Of a DNA stretch of 64,000 nt, positions 42,911-51,887 are shown piece by piece; position 1 is the first letter of the stretch, and each line of letters opens with the position of its first letter. The DNA is taken from assembly GCF_006376675.1 (NCBI RefSeq), contig NZ_VEWK01000001.1:62001-126000 (forward strand), written 5' to 3'. The notes under the pieces were generated by a model. It saw nothing but the letters and a program-made list of their open reading frames with translations. It did not search any database and was not told the DNA's origin. A program made the translations under genes and the position numbers. Source of the stretch: Brucella pecoris. Its GTDB lineage: Bacteria; Pseudomonadota; Alphaproteobacteria; Rhizobiales; Rhizobiaceae.

Positions 42911-44382
42911 AGGCTTTCGTGCCATGTACGCCCGTCACGCTCGATAAGCGCGATGGAGGACGATGGGCCCCATGTTCCTGCTGTGTAGCCCTGTACAGGC
43001 TGGCTGTTCAATTCCCATCCCTGAAGGATCGGATCGACCCAGCGCCATGCCGCTTCGACTTCGTCACGCCGCATGAAAAGGGTCTGGTTGCCGCGAACGA
43101 CATCCATGATCAGCCGTTCATAGGCGTCCGGATTGCGTTCGCTGAAGGATTCAGCAAAGCTCATGTCGAGCGGCACGTGACGCAGGCGCATGCCGCCCGG
43201 ACCCGGATCCTTGATCATCAGCCACTGCTTCACACCTTCATCGGGTTGCAGACGGATGACGAGCTGGTTGGCCATCACCTTGCCAGCGCTTTCGCCGAAG
43301 ATGGAATGCGGGATCGGCTTGAAGGTCACGACGATTTCCGAAACACGGGTCGCCAGACGCTTGCCGGTGCGCAGATAGAACGGCACACCCGCCCAGCGCC
43401 AGTTGGCGATTTCAGCCTTCAGCGCGACGAAGGTCTCCGTGTTGCTGGTCTCGCTCTCAAGGTCTTCCAGATAGCCGCGCACCGGGCCGCCAGCCGAAGC
43501 ACCGGCGCGATACTGGCCGCGCACGGTCACGTCTTCGACATTGGAATTGGTGATCGGTTTCAGTGAGCGCAAAACCTTGACCTTCTCGTCATGAACGGCA
43601 TCGGCTTCAATCGATGAAGGCGGCTCCATTGCAACGAGGCAAAGAAGCTGGAGAATATGGTTCTGCACCATGTCGCGCAATGCGCCCGCCGTGTTGTAAT
43701 AACCGGCGCGACCTTCAAGGCCGACAGCTTCTGCAACGGTGATCTGCACATGGTCGATATGGGCGGAATTCCACAGAGGCTCATAGAGCGCGTTGGCAAA
43801 GCGCAGCGCCATCAGGTTCTGCACGGTTTCCTTGCCGAGATAGTGGTCGATGCGGAAGATCTGATCTTCGCGGAAAACGCTGCCCAGCGTATCATTGAGC
43901 GTCATGGCGGATTCGAGATCGCGGCCGATCGGCTTTTCCACGATGATGCGCGTATCGCGGGTAATCAGGCCATGCGCCTTCAGGCGCGTGGCGATATCGC
44001 CGAAGAGCGTCGGGCTGACGGCGAGATAGAAGGCGCGAATCTTTTCCGGCTTCTTGCCAATCAGGGTTTTGAGCGCGTCCCAGCCTTCTTCGGACTTGGC
44101 GTCGACGGCAACATAGCTGACACGCTTCAGAAATTCGTCGACCTGCTTCTCGTCAACTTCCGCAGGCTTGACGTGCTCATGAATGGCATCGCGGGCGAAC
44201 TGCCGGTACTCTTCATCCGTCATGGCGCTGCGTGAAGCGCCGATGATGCGCGTCGGGTCGGTGAGCTGGCCTGCGCGCTGGCGCTGATACAGTGCCGGGA
44301 TGAGCTTGCGTTCGGCAAGGTCGCCGGAACCGCCGAACACGATGCAGTCGAAAGGCTCTACCGGAATTGTCTGGCTGGTCAT
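42907..44382 (-). CDS. zwf: Glucose-6-phosphate 1-dehydrogenase
   Basis: 491 residues. Oxidises glucose-6-phosphate to 6-phosphogluconolactone with NADP, opening both the pentose-phosphate and Entner-Doudoroff routes. The NADP-binding start is FDCIVFGGSGDLAERKLIPALY, and the active-site signature FRIDHYLGKETVQNLMALRFAN is intact near residue 180. The C-terminal domain is full length. It is first in the zwf-pgl-edd operon. A 281-bp gap upstream (44383-44663) separates it from the divergent SDR gene and should hold both promoters. Confidence 0.97.
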   Translation of the reverse strand: MTSQTIPVEPFDCIVFGGSGDLAERKLIPALYQRQRAGQLTDPTRIIGASRSAMTDEEYRQFARDAIHEHVKPAEVDEKQVDEFLKRVSYVAVDAKSEEGWDALKTLIGKKPEKIRAFYLAVSPTLFGDIATRLKAHGLITRDTRIIVEKPIGRDLESAMTLNDTLGSVFREDQIFRIDHYLGKETVQNLMALRFANALYEPLWNSAHIDHVQITVAEAVGLEGRAGYYNTAGALRDMVQNHILQLLCLVAMEPPSSIEADAVHDEKVKVLRSLKPITNSNVEDVTVRGQYRAGASAGGPVRGYLEDLESETSNTETFVALKAEIANWRWAGVPFYLRTGKRLATRVSEIVVTFKPIPHSIFGESAGKVMANQLVIRLQPDEGVKQWLMIKDPGPGGMRLRHVPLDMSFAESFSERNPDAYERLIMDVVRGNQTLFMRRDEVEAAWRWVDPILQGWELNSQPVQGYTAGTWGPSSSIALIERDGRTWHESL

Positions 44383-44663
44383 CTATCGCTCTCTTCTCTT
44401 CTTGCGCAAATCAGTCTGCCTGTGGGCAGCATGCGATTTTCACGCTGCCCTTGTCTATTATCTAATCGATTTAAATTCAACAGTCGCAACGAGGCTTTCG
44501 CGGAAAATTGAAGAAATGACGCGCTTTACCCGTCTTTCCCGACAGGTTAACCGCAAATGCACACATGACATGTTCATCATAAGGCCATATTGGGACGATC
44601 AATCGCGTTTCAAGTGATTTGGGGACGGACAGGATTAGCAGGACATTGCCAAAGGAGAATGAC

Positions 44664-45413
44664 ATGAAGAGGCTGCAGGATAAGGTCGCAATCATCACCG
44701 GTGCCGGTTCGGGGTTCGGTTCGGGCATGGCGCGCCGATTTGCAGCCGAAGGTGCAAAAGTCATTCTCGCCGATGTGAACGTAAAACGTGTCGAGGATGA
44801 GCTTGCCGACATTGGCGAGAATGCTCTTTCCGTGCAGGCGGATGTGTCGCGCAAGGACGATATGGAGCGCGTGGCACGCACGGCCTTCGAAGCGTTCGGA
44901 CGTATCGACATCATGGTCAACAATGCCGGTTTCACGCATCGCAACATGCCGCTGACGGAAGTGGACGAGCATAATTTCGATCTGATTGCCGCCGTGAATA
45001 TGAAGGCACTTTATTATTCGACCCAGATCGTTGTGCCCATCATGGAGCATCAGGGCGGTGGCGTCATCATCAATACGGCTTCGGCAACCGCATTGCGCCC
45101 ACGCAAGGGACTTGCCTGGTATAGCGCGTCCAAGGGCTGGATCATCAGCGCGACCAAGGCGATGGCGCTGGAGCTGGCGGATAAGAATATCCGCGTGAAC
45201 TGCATCTGCCCGGCTGAAAGCGACGGGGAGGGGCTGAAACTGTTTCTGGAGGAAGATACGCCAGAGGCGCGTGAGGCGCTGAAACGCACCATTCCTCTCG
45301 ACCGGTTTTCAACGCCGGAGGATGTGGCGGAAGCTGCGCTCTGGCTGGCCTCGGACGCGGCCTCCATGGTGACGGGGACGGCGCTCAATATCGACGGCGG
45401 CTATTCAATCTAG
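44664..45413 (+). CDS. SDR family oxidoreductase (FabG-like)
   Basis: 249 residues from the ATG at 44664 with AAGGAG at 8-13 bases. A classical short-chain dehydrogenase: cofactor motif TGAGSGFGSGMARRF, NNAG in MVNNAGFTHRN, catalytic Ser in INTASATAL and Tyr-Lys in WYSASKG. The C-terminus MVTGTALNIDGGYSI is standard. The second residue of the Gly motif region is unusual (GSGFGSGMA, not GIG), but the Gly pattern is kept. The substrate is unknown. It is convergent with an HD hydrolase gene (4-bp overlap). Confidence 0.9.
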   Translation: MKRLQDKVAIITGAGSGFGSGMARRFAAEGAKVILADVNVKRVEDELADIGENALSVQADVSRKDDMERVARTAFEAFGRIDIMVNNAGFTHRNMPLTEVDEHNFDLIAAVNMKALYYSTQIVVPIMEHQGGGVIINTASATALRPRKGLAWYSASKGWIISATKAMALELADKNIRVNCICPAESDGEGLKLFLEEDTPEAREALKRTIPLDRFSTPEDVAEAALWLASDAASMVTGTALNIDGGYSI

Positions 45414-46060
45414 CCATCGGCTTCGGCAAGGAAGTCATCAAAAATGGCTTCCAGCCGCTTGTGCCGTTCAGCGGCCATGAGCTTTCCGGTTTCCGTCTTG
45501 AAGCCGGAGGCGAGGCCAAACAGTTTCGTGCGGAAATGATCGAGCGCAAAGCGCTTGTCATCCAGCGGGCGGTTTTCGGCGTGCGGGTCACGCCAGTCGT
45601 AAAGTGCGCTGCCCATGCGGCCTGCAATGTAGAAACACCGCGCAGCACCAATGACGCCGATGGCATCGAGCCGGTCGGCATCCTGCAGTATTTTTGCCTC
45701 CGTCGTGACAGGTTCGATATTGGCCGAAAAACTGTGCGCCTCAATCGCGTGGGCGGTAAGGCCAATGTGCGCTTCATCCCAGCCAAGATTGCGCAGCAGC
45801 ATCGATGCCTTCTCCGCCGCCAGACGCGAAGCGCGGTTTCTGTCAGGCGAATTTTTCTCCACGCTCACGCAATCATGCAGCAGGGCTGCGGCGCAAAGCA
45901 CTTCGGCATCGCCGCCTTCCTGACGCTGGATTGCGGCGGCATTTTTCCAGACGCGGGCAAGGTGGGACAGGTCGTGCGACCCGTCCTCGCCATGTTCGAG
46001 CGCGTGGGGCAGAAGCCTTTCGGCAAGTGTTTCGAAAGGCGCGAAGATATGTGCTGTCAT
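45410..46060 (-). CDS. HD domain phosphohydrolase
   Basis: 216 residues. The HD superfamily metal ligands are visible as DGSHDLSHLARVWKNA and CAAALLHDCVSVEKN, with a later conserved EAKILQDADRLDAIGVIG. This is the pattern of the YedJ/uncharacterised HD-hydrolase group. It is probably a nucleotide or phosphate-ester hydrolase; the substrate is unknown. It lies 44 bp after the MFS gene and may be in the same transcript. Confidence 0.85.
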   Translation of the reverse strand: MTAHIFAPFETLAERLLPHALEHGEDGSHDLSHLARVWKNAAAIQRQEGGDAEVLCAAALLHDCVSVEKNSPDRNRASRLAAEKASMLLRNLGWDEAHIGLTAHAIEAHSFSANIEPVTTEAKILQDADRLDAIGVIGAARCFYIAGRMGSALYDWRDPHAENRPLDDKRFALDHFRTKLFGLASGFKTETGKLMAAERHKRLEAIFDDFLAEADG

Positions 46061-46104
46061 CCTGGTTCTGCCCTGGGTCTTGGGGATTCGGGAGATGGCA
46101 GAAA

Positions 46105-47370
46105 TTATCGGTTCTTGCGCAGGACGGTCCAGTTATAAAATGCGCCGATAGCCATGGTCAGGCATGTGCCGAGGAATACGGATCGCATGCCGAAGTGACC
46201 ACCGACGAAACCGCCAGCCACTGGTCCTACGACCTGCCCCACATATTGCGCCGAGACGGAAAGCCCAAGAATGCCGCCCGCCACGCGGTCGGGCACATTG
46301 TGCCGGATGACACTGGTGATGCAGGGCAGCAATCCACCAAGCGCCAGCCCCATCAGAAAACGCAGGCCGATCAACTGCCAGGCTTGCGTCACGAAGGCTT
46401 GCGGGATCAGAAGCAGTGCGGAAACGGATAGTGCCCCGATGATGACGCGTGTGTGGCCGATGCGGTCGGCGAGGCGACCCATCCGTGAGGAAGACATGAT
46501 GCTACCGAGCGCTGCAGCAGCCATCACCACGCCGGAAATGAGCGTCACTTTCGTCTGGTCGTCCATGAGCTGGATCACATAGACAGTGATGATCGGCTCG
46601 ATCGACATATTGGCGAAAAGCAGCAGCATGCCCGTCACCAGCATGGCGATAACGGGCTTTCTGTCGGGGATGGCCGCCCAGATGGATTGCGCCTTCTGCT
46701 CCTTGGTCGGCTTCGGTGGCTTGCGCTCTTCGCGGATCAGGAATGTGGTGGCCAGAAAGGTGAGAAAGATCACGCCGCCCGCCAGCCAGAAGGTTGCGCG
46801 AATGCCGATCAGTGGCGGCAGTGCGCCGCCGAGCAAGGGGCCGGCCAGATTGCCCGCCATGATGCCAGCCGAGAGCGCCCCCAGCGCCCAGCCGGTCTTT
46901 TCCTTTGGCGTCTGAGTGGCGACGAGGATCATCGAGCCGGACGAATAGCCGCCGGCAATGCCCACAAACAGGCGCAATGCCACCAACTGCCAGACGCTCG
47001 TCACCATGCCGATCAGCGACATGGCGATGGCCATGCCGAGGCTGGCGCGGATCAGCATCAGCTTGCGCCCGTAACGATCACCAAGCCTGCCCCAGAGTGG
47101 TGCGACGAAGGCTGCTGCCAGAAAGGTCGCGCCGTAGGCAACGCCCGACCATTGCACGATGGCCGCATGATCGGTGACGCCCAATTGTTCCACATAAAGC
47201 GGCAGGAAGGGGAGAAGAAGCGACATGGCAATGAGCGTGGTGAATGAACCGATGAGGCAGATCAGCAGGTTCTGCTTCCAGTAGCGGTCGTGATTTTCTT
47301 CGACGGTTATATTTTCCTGGCGGGCTGTAGCGACGGTTTCATCGCTGGCAGCGGCTTGGGCGGTGCTCAT
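46105..47370 (-). CDS. MFS transporter (multidrug/sugar exporter type)
   Basis: 421 residues from the ATG at 47370. An in-frame ATG at 47400 would overlap the operator-like palindrome, so the shorter form is preferred. Twelve membrane spans, with the MFS loop motifs FVAPLWGRLGDRYGRKLML (motif A) between spans 2 and 3, SRMGRLADRIGHTRVIIG in the second half, and a GPLLGGALPP motif C-like segment in span 5. About 30 polar residues precede span 1. A GntR regulator is divergently encoded 225 bp away and is the likely controller. Confidence 0.9.
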   Translation of the reverse strand: MSTAQAAASDETVATARQENITVEENHDRYWKQNLLICLIGSFTTLIAMSLLLPFLPLYVEQLGVTDHAAIVQWSGVAYGATFLAAAFVAPLWGRLGDRYGRKLMLIRASLGMAIAMSLIGMVTSVWQLVALRLFVGIAGGYSSGSMILVATQTPKEKTGWALGALSAGIMAGNLAGPLLGGALPPLIGIRATFWLAGGVIFLTFLATTFLIREERKPPKPTKEQKAQSIWAAIPDRKPVIAMLVTGMLLLFANMSIEPIITVYVIQLMDDQTKVTLISGVVMAAAALGSIMSSSRMGRLADRIGHTRVIIGALSVSALLLIPQAFVTQAWQLIGLRFLMGLALGGLLPCITSVIRHNVPDRVAGGILGLSVSAQYVGQVVGPVAGGFVGGHFGMRSVFLGTCLTMAIGAFYNWTVLRKNR

Positions 47371-47399
47371 GTCATGTCTCGCGATTGCAATGTATTCCA

Positions 47400-47423
47400 T
47401 TTTGGGATACCAAAACGGTATGC
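47400..47423. promoter_or_regulatory. Candidate GntR operator in MFS/gntR intergenic region
   Basis: TTTTGG-GATA-CCAAAA is an exact 6-bp inverted repeat, followed by CGGTATGC which pairs with part of the left arm. The core TTGGGATACCAA is one mismatch from the palindrome TTGGTATACCAA, the form expected of FadR/VanR-type GntR sites. Confidence 0.55.
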
Positions 47424-47465
47424 ATGAATGCGCCTGTCGAAACGACTTGTCAATTGCAGCGCTGC

Positions 47466-47577
47466 CTTAGAGAGCGTTTTGTTCTGATTGTATCAGATCA
47501 AAACGCTCTCTAAGCCCTTTTATTTGAAGCATAATCTTATCGATCCTCGTTTCACTCCGGTCGGATTATGCTCTAAA
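47466..47577. repeat. Double-hairpin intergenic repeat
   Basis: Left hairpin: TTAGAGAGCGTTTTG pairs with CAAAACGCTCTCTAA (one extra base in the loop arms). The right part starts GAAGCATAATC and ends GGATTATGCTC, again complementary. About 112 bp, between the MFS and gntR genes, and ends at the gntR ribosome site. Confidence 0.75.
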
Positions 47578-47594
47578 ATGGAGAATGGTCGCCA

Positions 47595-48260
47595 ATGTCA
47601 CAGATGAGGCAGGTTGAAACGCAGCTTCGCGACATGATCCTCGGTCTGGAACTGGGGCCGGGCGAACGTTTGACCGAGCGCTGGATCGAGGCGCAGTTTG
47701 AAGCCTCACGCACGCCGATCCGGGCAGCACTTTTGCGGCTGGAGGCGGAAGGGCTGATCTGTCGCGAAGGGCGCGGCTGGACGGTTTCGCCGATCAATCT
47801 CAGCGAGATCGAGCAGATCGGTGTCTATCGTGAAGCGCTGGAAATTGCCGCGTTAAAACTGACCTGTGCACTTGAATATCGCAGCGGCGTGGAGCCGATT
47901 TTGGCCATGCTGGACAGTTGCGATGCCGAAACCTCGCGCGAGGAATGGCATCGGATCGGCATGGATTTTCATATCGAGCTGGCGCGGCTGTCCGGTAACG
48001 AGTTTCTCAGCCGTGGCGTGCGCGATGCCATGCAGCGCCTTTCACGGGCACGCTGGCTGGAGGTGCGCGACGAAGCGGCGCTCGCCCGCGCATGGGCCGA
48101 ACACCGCGCCATTCTCGACGCGGTGCGCGAAGGGGATGCCGACAAGGCGACGGCGTTGATGAGTGCACATCTGGACGGAAGTCGCAGCCGTCTCGTCAGC
48201 AATCTGCATGAGGACCGGCGCGGCCTCAAAGCGCGGGGCTTTGCGGTCATCAGCGCCTGA
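47595..48260 (+). CDS. GntR family transcriptional regulator (FCD type)
   Basis: 221 residues. The N-terminal winged helix contains LRDMILGLELGPGERLTERWIEAQFEASRTPIRAALLRLEAEGLI, the usual GntR pattern. The C-terminal FCD-type helical domain (about 80-215) has metal-ligand-like His and Asp residues in HRIGMDFHIELARLSGN and RAWAEHRAILDAVREGD. It is divergent from the MFS exporter across a GntR-type palindrome, so it is probably that gene's repressor. The effector is unknown. Confidence 0.9.
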   Translation: MSQMRQVETQLRDMILGLELGPGERLTERWIEAQFEASRTPIRAALLRLEAEGLICREGRGWTVSPINLSEIEQIGVYREALEIAALKLTCALEYRSGVEPILAMLDSCDAETSREEWHRIGMDFHIELARLSGNEFLSRGVRDAMQRLSRARWLEVRDEAALARAWAEHRAILDAVREGDADKATALMSAHLDGSRSRLVSNLHEDRRGLKARGFAVISA

Positions 48261-48268
48261 AACAGTCA

Positions 48269-48490
48269 TCACCATTCGGGCAGCTTATGGCCGTCACGTG
48301 AATAATATCGCGTGCGTCCATCAGAAATTCCGATATCACGCAGGAGATATTCCGGCGAATGCTCGGTGATAACGGTATAAGTGCGTTTGCGCGAAAACAG
48401 ACGGGAGAACAGCGCATTCCAGCCGCTGTTTACCCCATGGCTGATGGTGGGCGCTGTGGCGGTTGTGCAGGCAGAATCGAGGTTTTTCAT
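48269..48490 (-). CDS. DUF1127 small protein
   Basis: 73 residues from the ATG at 48490 with AGGTGAG at 4-10 bases. A frame to 48715 runs through the LysR gene and is not used. The C-terminus HSPEYLLRDIGISDGRTRYYSRDG is the DUF1127 signature (L.DiGis...). The N-terminus is longer than in the shortest family members, with an Arg-rich SRLFSRKR helix. Small DUF1127 proteins in alphaproteobacteria bind RNA or tune phosphate and carbon responses. It is divergent from the LysR gene. Confidence 0.88.
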   Translation of the reverse strand: MKNLDSACTTATAPTISHGVNSGWNALFSRLFSRKRTYTVITEHSPEYLLRDIGISDGRTRYYSRDGHKLPEW

Positions 48491-48620
48491 GATCTCACCT
48501 ATCGAATGAAGCCACTGTGGGAGACAGTTGCTTGTTAAATCGTGCCTATAGGTATGCGCCCGAAAACCTTTGTTTTCCAATCGAACCTCGATTAGTATGC
48601 ATAAGGAGGACTTATGCATC

Positions 48621-49508
48621 ATGACGACAGCGCTTCCCCCTTTATCGGCCATTCGCGTTTTTGAATCCGCCGCCCGCCATGCCAGTTTTACCCGCGCCGC
48701 GGAGGAACTGGGCATGACGCAGGCTGCCGTCAGCTATCAGATCAAGATATTGGAGGAGCGCGTCGGCGCGCCGCTGTTTCTACGCCTGCCGCGACAGGTG
48801 GAGCTGACCGACCACGGCAAATGCCTTGCGCCCGCGATCACGGAAGCGTTCGAGACGATGCGCAATGCCTTCGCCAGCCTGCGGGAAGATGCGGAGGGCA
48901 CACTGTCGATCAGTGTTCTCGCCACATTTGCCGCCAACTGGCTGGCACATCGGCTTGGCTCGTTCCAGATGCGGCATCCCTCGCTCGCGGTCAGGCTCGA
49001 TACATCCGACAGCGTGATCGATTTCGCGACAACCAACGTCGATATTGCAATCAGGAGCGGTTTCGGCAAATGGCCGGGGTTGGAAGCGCATCAGCTCATC
49101 AAGGCGAGTTTCACGCCGATGCTGAGTCCTACCTTGGCCGCGACCATCGGCGGGGTAAAGGAGCCTGCCGATCTGCTGCGGCTCAAGATAATCGATGCGA
49201 GCGACCCGTGGTGGAAAATCTGGTTCAAGACGGCTGGGATCGAAAACCCGCAAATGCAGGGTAATTCACAAAACCGGCTGGGCGCGCAGCATATTGAAGG
49301 GCGGGCGACGGTCGCGGGGCAGGGTGTCGGCATTCTTACACCAGCTTTCCACCAGATAGAGATTGCCACCGGCCAGCTTATTCAGCCTTTCGATATTCTC
49401 GGCGATGATGGGCGATCCTATTGGCTGGTCTATCCCAAGTCGCGGCGCAACACGCCAAAGGTTCGCGCATTCAGGGAATGGATATTGAGTGAACTCGACT
49501 GCGGATAG
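48621..49508 (+). CDS. LysR family transcriptional regulator (GcvA-like)
   Basis: 295 residues from the ATG at 48621, with GGAGGA ending 10 bases upstream. An in-frame ATG at 48597 precedes that ribosome site. The winged HTH is PPLSAIRVFESAARHASFTRAAEELGMTQAAVSYQIKILEE, followed by the periplasmic-binding-like effector domain (about 95-290). The PPLSALR..E start is typical of GcvA-type regulators. It is convergent with a glutathione transferase gene. The target is not obvious from the neighbours. Confidence 0.92.
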   Translation: MTTALPPLSAIRVFESAARHASFTRAAEELGMTQAAVSYQIKILEERVGAPLFLRLPRQVELTDHGKCLAPAITEAFETMRNAFASLREDAEGTLSISVLATFAANWLAHRLGSFQMRHPSLAVRLDTSDSVIDFATTNVDIAIRSGFGKWPGLEAHQLIKASFTPMLSPTLAATIGGVKEPADLLRLKIIDASDPWWKIWFKTAGIENPQMQGNSQNRLGAQHIEGRATVAGQGVGILTPAFHQIEIATGQLIQPFDILGDDGRSYWLVYPKSRRNTPKVRAFREWILSELDCG

Positions 49509-49517
49509 ATGGTGACG

Positions 49518-50192
49518 TTAATCTTTCGATGCGGCGAGGAAAACCGCATGCTGGGCGTCATATGCGCGCTTGAAGGCTGGGCGGGCTTCTCCGCGTGCCA
49601 CATAGGCCGCGAGATTCGGATATTCGTCCAGTAAGCCAGAGCTCTTCAGCCTCCGCAGCACTGTCACCATCAGAAGATCACCGGCGCTGAAGGCTCCGTC
49701 GAGCCAGTCATTGTTGCCGAGACGGGCAGAAAGGGCGTCCAGCCTTTTGCGGATATAGGCCTCCACGATAGGCATCCGCTGTTCGTACCAGCTCTCCTGC
49801 CGTTCCACAAAGCCAGCTCTTTCCCGCTCGAGGATTACCGGCTCGATTGTGCTCTGCGCGGCGAACATCCATGTGATTGCGCGTGCCCGGCCATTGGCAT
49901 CATCCGGCAGAAGGCCGGGATTCTGTTGCGCGATATGAAGCACGATTGCACCGGATTCGAACAGCGCCAAATCGCCCTCTTCATAGGTGGGTATCTGCCC
50001 GAAGGGTTGAAGATCAAGATGGGGGCTGGCTTTCATCGCCTCAAACGAGACGAGGCGCACATCATAGTCCTGCCCGGTCTCTTCAAGCGCCCATCGAACA
50101 GGCATGTCCCGCGCCATTCCCCGGCCGCGATCAGGCGAATTTTCAAATGCGGTTATGATGAGGCGCTTCGGTTTGGTGGACGCATTCTTCAT
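49518..50192 (-). CDS. Glutathione S-transferase family protein
   Basis: 224 residues. The N-terminal thioredoxin-like domain contains PFGQIPTYEEGDLALFESGAIVLHIAQ, the cis-Pro and glutathione-binding Glu-Ser pair. The C-terminal helical domain has the conserved NDWLDGAFSAGDLLMVTVLRRL (the N-capping Asp). It begins with a 25-residue lead that keeps a possible catalytic Ser/Arg. Substrates are unknown. It is divergent from the ECF41-type sigma operon and convergent with LysR. Confidence 0.9.
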   Translation of the reverse strand: MKNASTKPKRLIITAFENSPDRGRGMARDMPVRWALEETGQDYDVRLVSFEAMKASPHLDLQPFGQIPTYEEGDLALFESGAIVLHIAQQNPGLLPDDANGRARAITWMFAAQSTIEPVILERERAGFVERQESWYEQRMPIVEAYIRKRLDALSARLGNNDWLDGAFSAGDLLMVTVLRRLKSSGLLDEYPNLAAYVARGEARPAFKRAYDAQHAVFLAASKD

Positions 50193-50524
50193 GATGGCTC
50201 CTCCTCAATGTCACGCTCGTTGCCCCAAAATGTAAACCGATGTCTCCCGGTTCCGGTTGCAGTCTTCGGTCGCTTCTTTGCAACGTGCCCATCATGAATA
50301 GCTGGATATAAACCTCCCGCAAAATGATGCCGACCAGTTGGTATGTTGTCAATCCGAGAGAAAGCGGGAAGGCGCGGGAGGCAGAAAGCTGGTTCTGGGA
50401 GCGGCTAGGGCGGAAGGTCTGCCGAATTATTCACGCATTCAAAATTTTTTTCTGCCCAATGTCACATTCGGCATTGCTGTTTCGTCATGTCTATCGAACC
50501 CCTTGAACCGAAAGGAACGATACC
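50193..50524. other. 332-bp divergent intergenic region with ECF-type promoter
   Basis: No gene. It separates the glutathione transferase gene (minus) from the carboxymuconolactone-decarboxylase-like gene (plus). The right part holds a clear ECF41-type promoter (50460-50486). The AT tract AAAATTTTTTTC lies just upstream of it. Confidence 0.65.
50460..50486 (+). promoter_or_regulatory. ECF41-type autoregulated promoter
   Basis: TGTCACA at 50460-50466, 16-bp spacer, CGTC at 50483-50486. This matches the consensus reported for ECF41 sigma factors (TGTCACA, 16 bp, CGTC). The promoter reads into the carboxymuconolactone-decarboxylase-like gene and the sigma gene, whose ATG is 39 bp downstream of it for the first gene. 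Confidence 0.82.
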
Positions 50525-50995
50525 ATGACCCCTCTGCTCAACCCGTTCAATGTTGCGCCTGCTACAATGAAATCATGGATGAATGCTTCGATGACCATCG
50601 CATCCAGTCTGGAAGCGAGCCTGATCGAGCTTGTGAAAATCCGCTCCTCGCAGATCAATGCCTGCGCCAATTGCATCAATATGCATACGCTTGAAGCACG
50701 CTCTCTGGGCGAGACCGAACAGCGCATTTATTTGTTGTCGGCATGGCGCGAAGCACCGTGCTACTCTGCGCGCGAACGTGCGGCTCTGGGATGGGTCGAC
50801 GCGCTGACCCGCCTGTCGCAAGGCCACGATCTGGAAGATGCCCGCACGGCCATGCAGGCACAGTTCACCGAGGAGGAGCAAGTGAACCTTACGCTGATGA
50901 TCAACATCATCAATGGATGGAACCGCATGGCGGTTGGCTTCGGTCTCTGGTTCGTACCGGAAGCCAAAAAGCCCGCAGTAAAGGCAGCCGTCTGA
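50525..50995 (+). CDS. Carboxymuconolactone decarboxylase family (AhpD-like) protein
   Basis: 156 residues. The redox motif NACANCINMHTLEAR (C-x2-C-x3-H) is that of AhpD-type alkylhydroperoxidase proteins, so a peroxidase or thiol-redox role is more likely than aromatic-acid decarboxylation. The helical fold is supported by VKIRSSQIN before and RERAALGWVDALTRL after it. AAAGGAA precedes the ATG. Its TGA overlaps the sigma factor ATG (TGATG), the standard pairing of ECF41 sigma factors with a COE protein. Confidence 0.92.
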   Translation: MTPLLNPFNVAPATMKSWMNASMTIASSLEASLIELVKIRSSQINACANCINMHTLEARSLGETEQRIYLLSAWREAPCYSARERAALGWVDALTRLSQGHDLEDARTAMQAQFTEEEQVNLTLMINIINGWNRMAVGFGLWFVPEAKKPAVKAAV

Positions 50996-51855
50996 TGGTT
51001 GACATATCCTCGCAAAGCGATGCAGCCGACAGCTTCGATCCGCTGCGCCCGAAACTGATCCGCGTTGCCTATCGCATGCTGGGCTCGGTCGCCGATGCCG
51101 AGGATATGGTGCAGGAGGCGTTCATCCGATGGATGAACGCCGACCGCAGCGAGGTGCGTGAGCCGGAAGCCTTTCTGCGCCGCACCGTTACCCGCCTGTG
51201 CCTTGATTTTCTGAAATCCGGGCGCAATCAGCGCGAAACCTACTTCGGCCCATGGATTCCCGACCCGGTTGTCGAAGAGGAAGCGGATGATGATGTCACC
51301 CTTCCGCTTATGCTGGCGCTGGAGCGTCTTTCGCCGCTGGAACGCGCCGCTTTTCTTTTGCACGATGTCTTCGGGCTGGATTTCGACGAAATAGCCAGGA
51401 CCATCCAGCGCGATGCCGCCGCCTGCCGTCAGCTTGCGGCACGTGCCCGCAAGCATGTACGCGAGGAACGTCCGCGTTTTCAGGTCGACAAGCAGCGCGG
51501 ACTTGAACTGGCGCAGGCCTTTTTCACCGCGTCGCGCAGCGGCGACATGAACGCGCTCGGCGCAATGCTGGCGGCTGATGTGAGTTTTCATGCAGATGGC
51601 GGCGGCAAGCGCCCGGCTTTCCCGAAGCCTGTTTTCGGCTTCGACGAGGTGATGAAAACCAACGAGAAACTGGCAGGCTATTTCAGCGGCAACCGGTCGA
51701 AATTGCTGCGCATAGTCTTCATCAATGGTTTGCCCGGCTTCATCACGCGCGAATCCGATGGAGAAATCCAGACGACGGCGCTCGACATAGAAGACGGCAG
51801 GATCGTCGGGATCTATGTCGTGCGCAACCCCGACAAGCTAAAGCACCTGCACTGA
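50995..51855 (+). CDS. ECF41-type (SigJ-like) RNA polymerase sigma factor with SnoaL-like domain
   Basis: 286 residues from the ATG at 50995. Region 2 is LIRVAYRMLGSVADAEDMVQEAFIRWMN and region 4 is ERAAFLLHDVFGLDFDEIARTIQRDAAACRQLAARARKHV. A 110-residue NTF2/SnoaL-like C-terminal extension follows. All three ECF41 marks are present: WIPDPV (for WLPEP), ADGGGKRPA (DGGGK) and INGLPGF (NGxPG). In this group the extension stands in for a separate anti-sigma factor. It is co-translated with the AhpD-like gene and probably activates its own operon. Confidence 0.94.
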   Translation: MVDISSQSDAADSFDPLRPKLIRVAYRMLGSVADAEDMVQEAFIRWMNADRSEVREPEAFLRRTVTRLCLDFLKSGRNQRETYFGPWIPDPVVEEEADDDVTLPLMLALERLSPLERAAFLLHDVFGLDFDEIARTIQRDAAACRQLAARARKHVREERPRFQVDKQRGLELAQAFFTASRSGDMNALGAMLAADVSFHADGGGKRPAFPKPVFGFDEVMKTNEKLAGYFSGNRSKLLRIVFINGLPGFITRESDGEIQTTALDIEDGRIVGIYVVRNPDKLKHLH

Positions 51856-51887
51856 GCAATACCGGCTCCGCTTCCGGGAGACATGCT

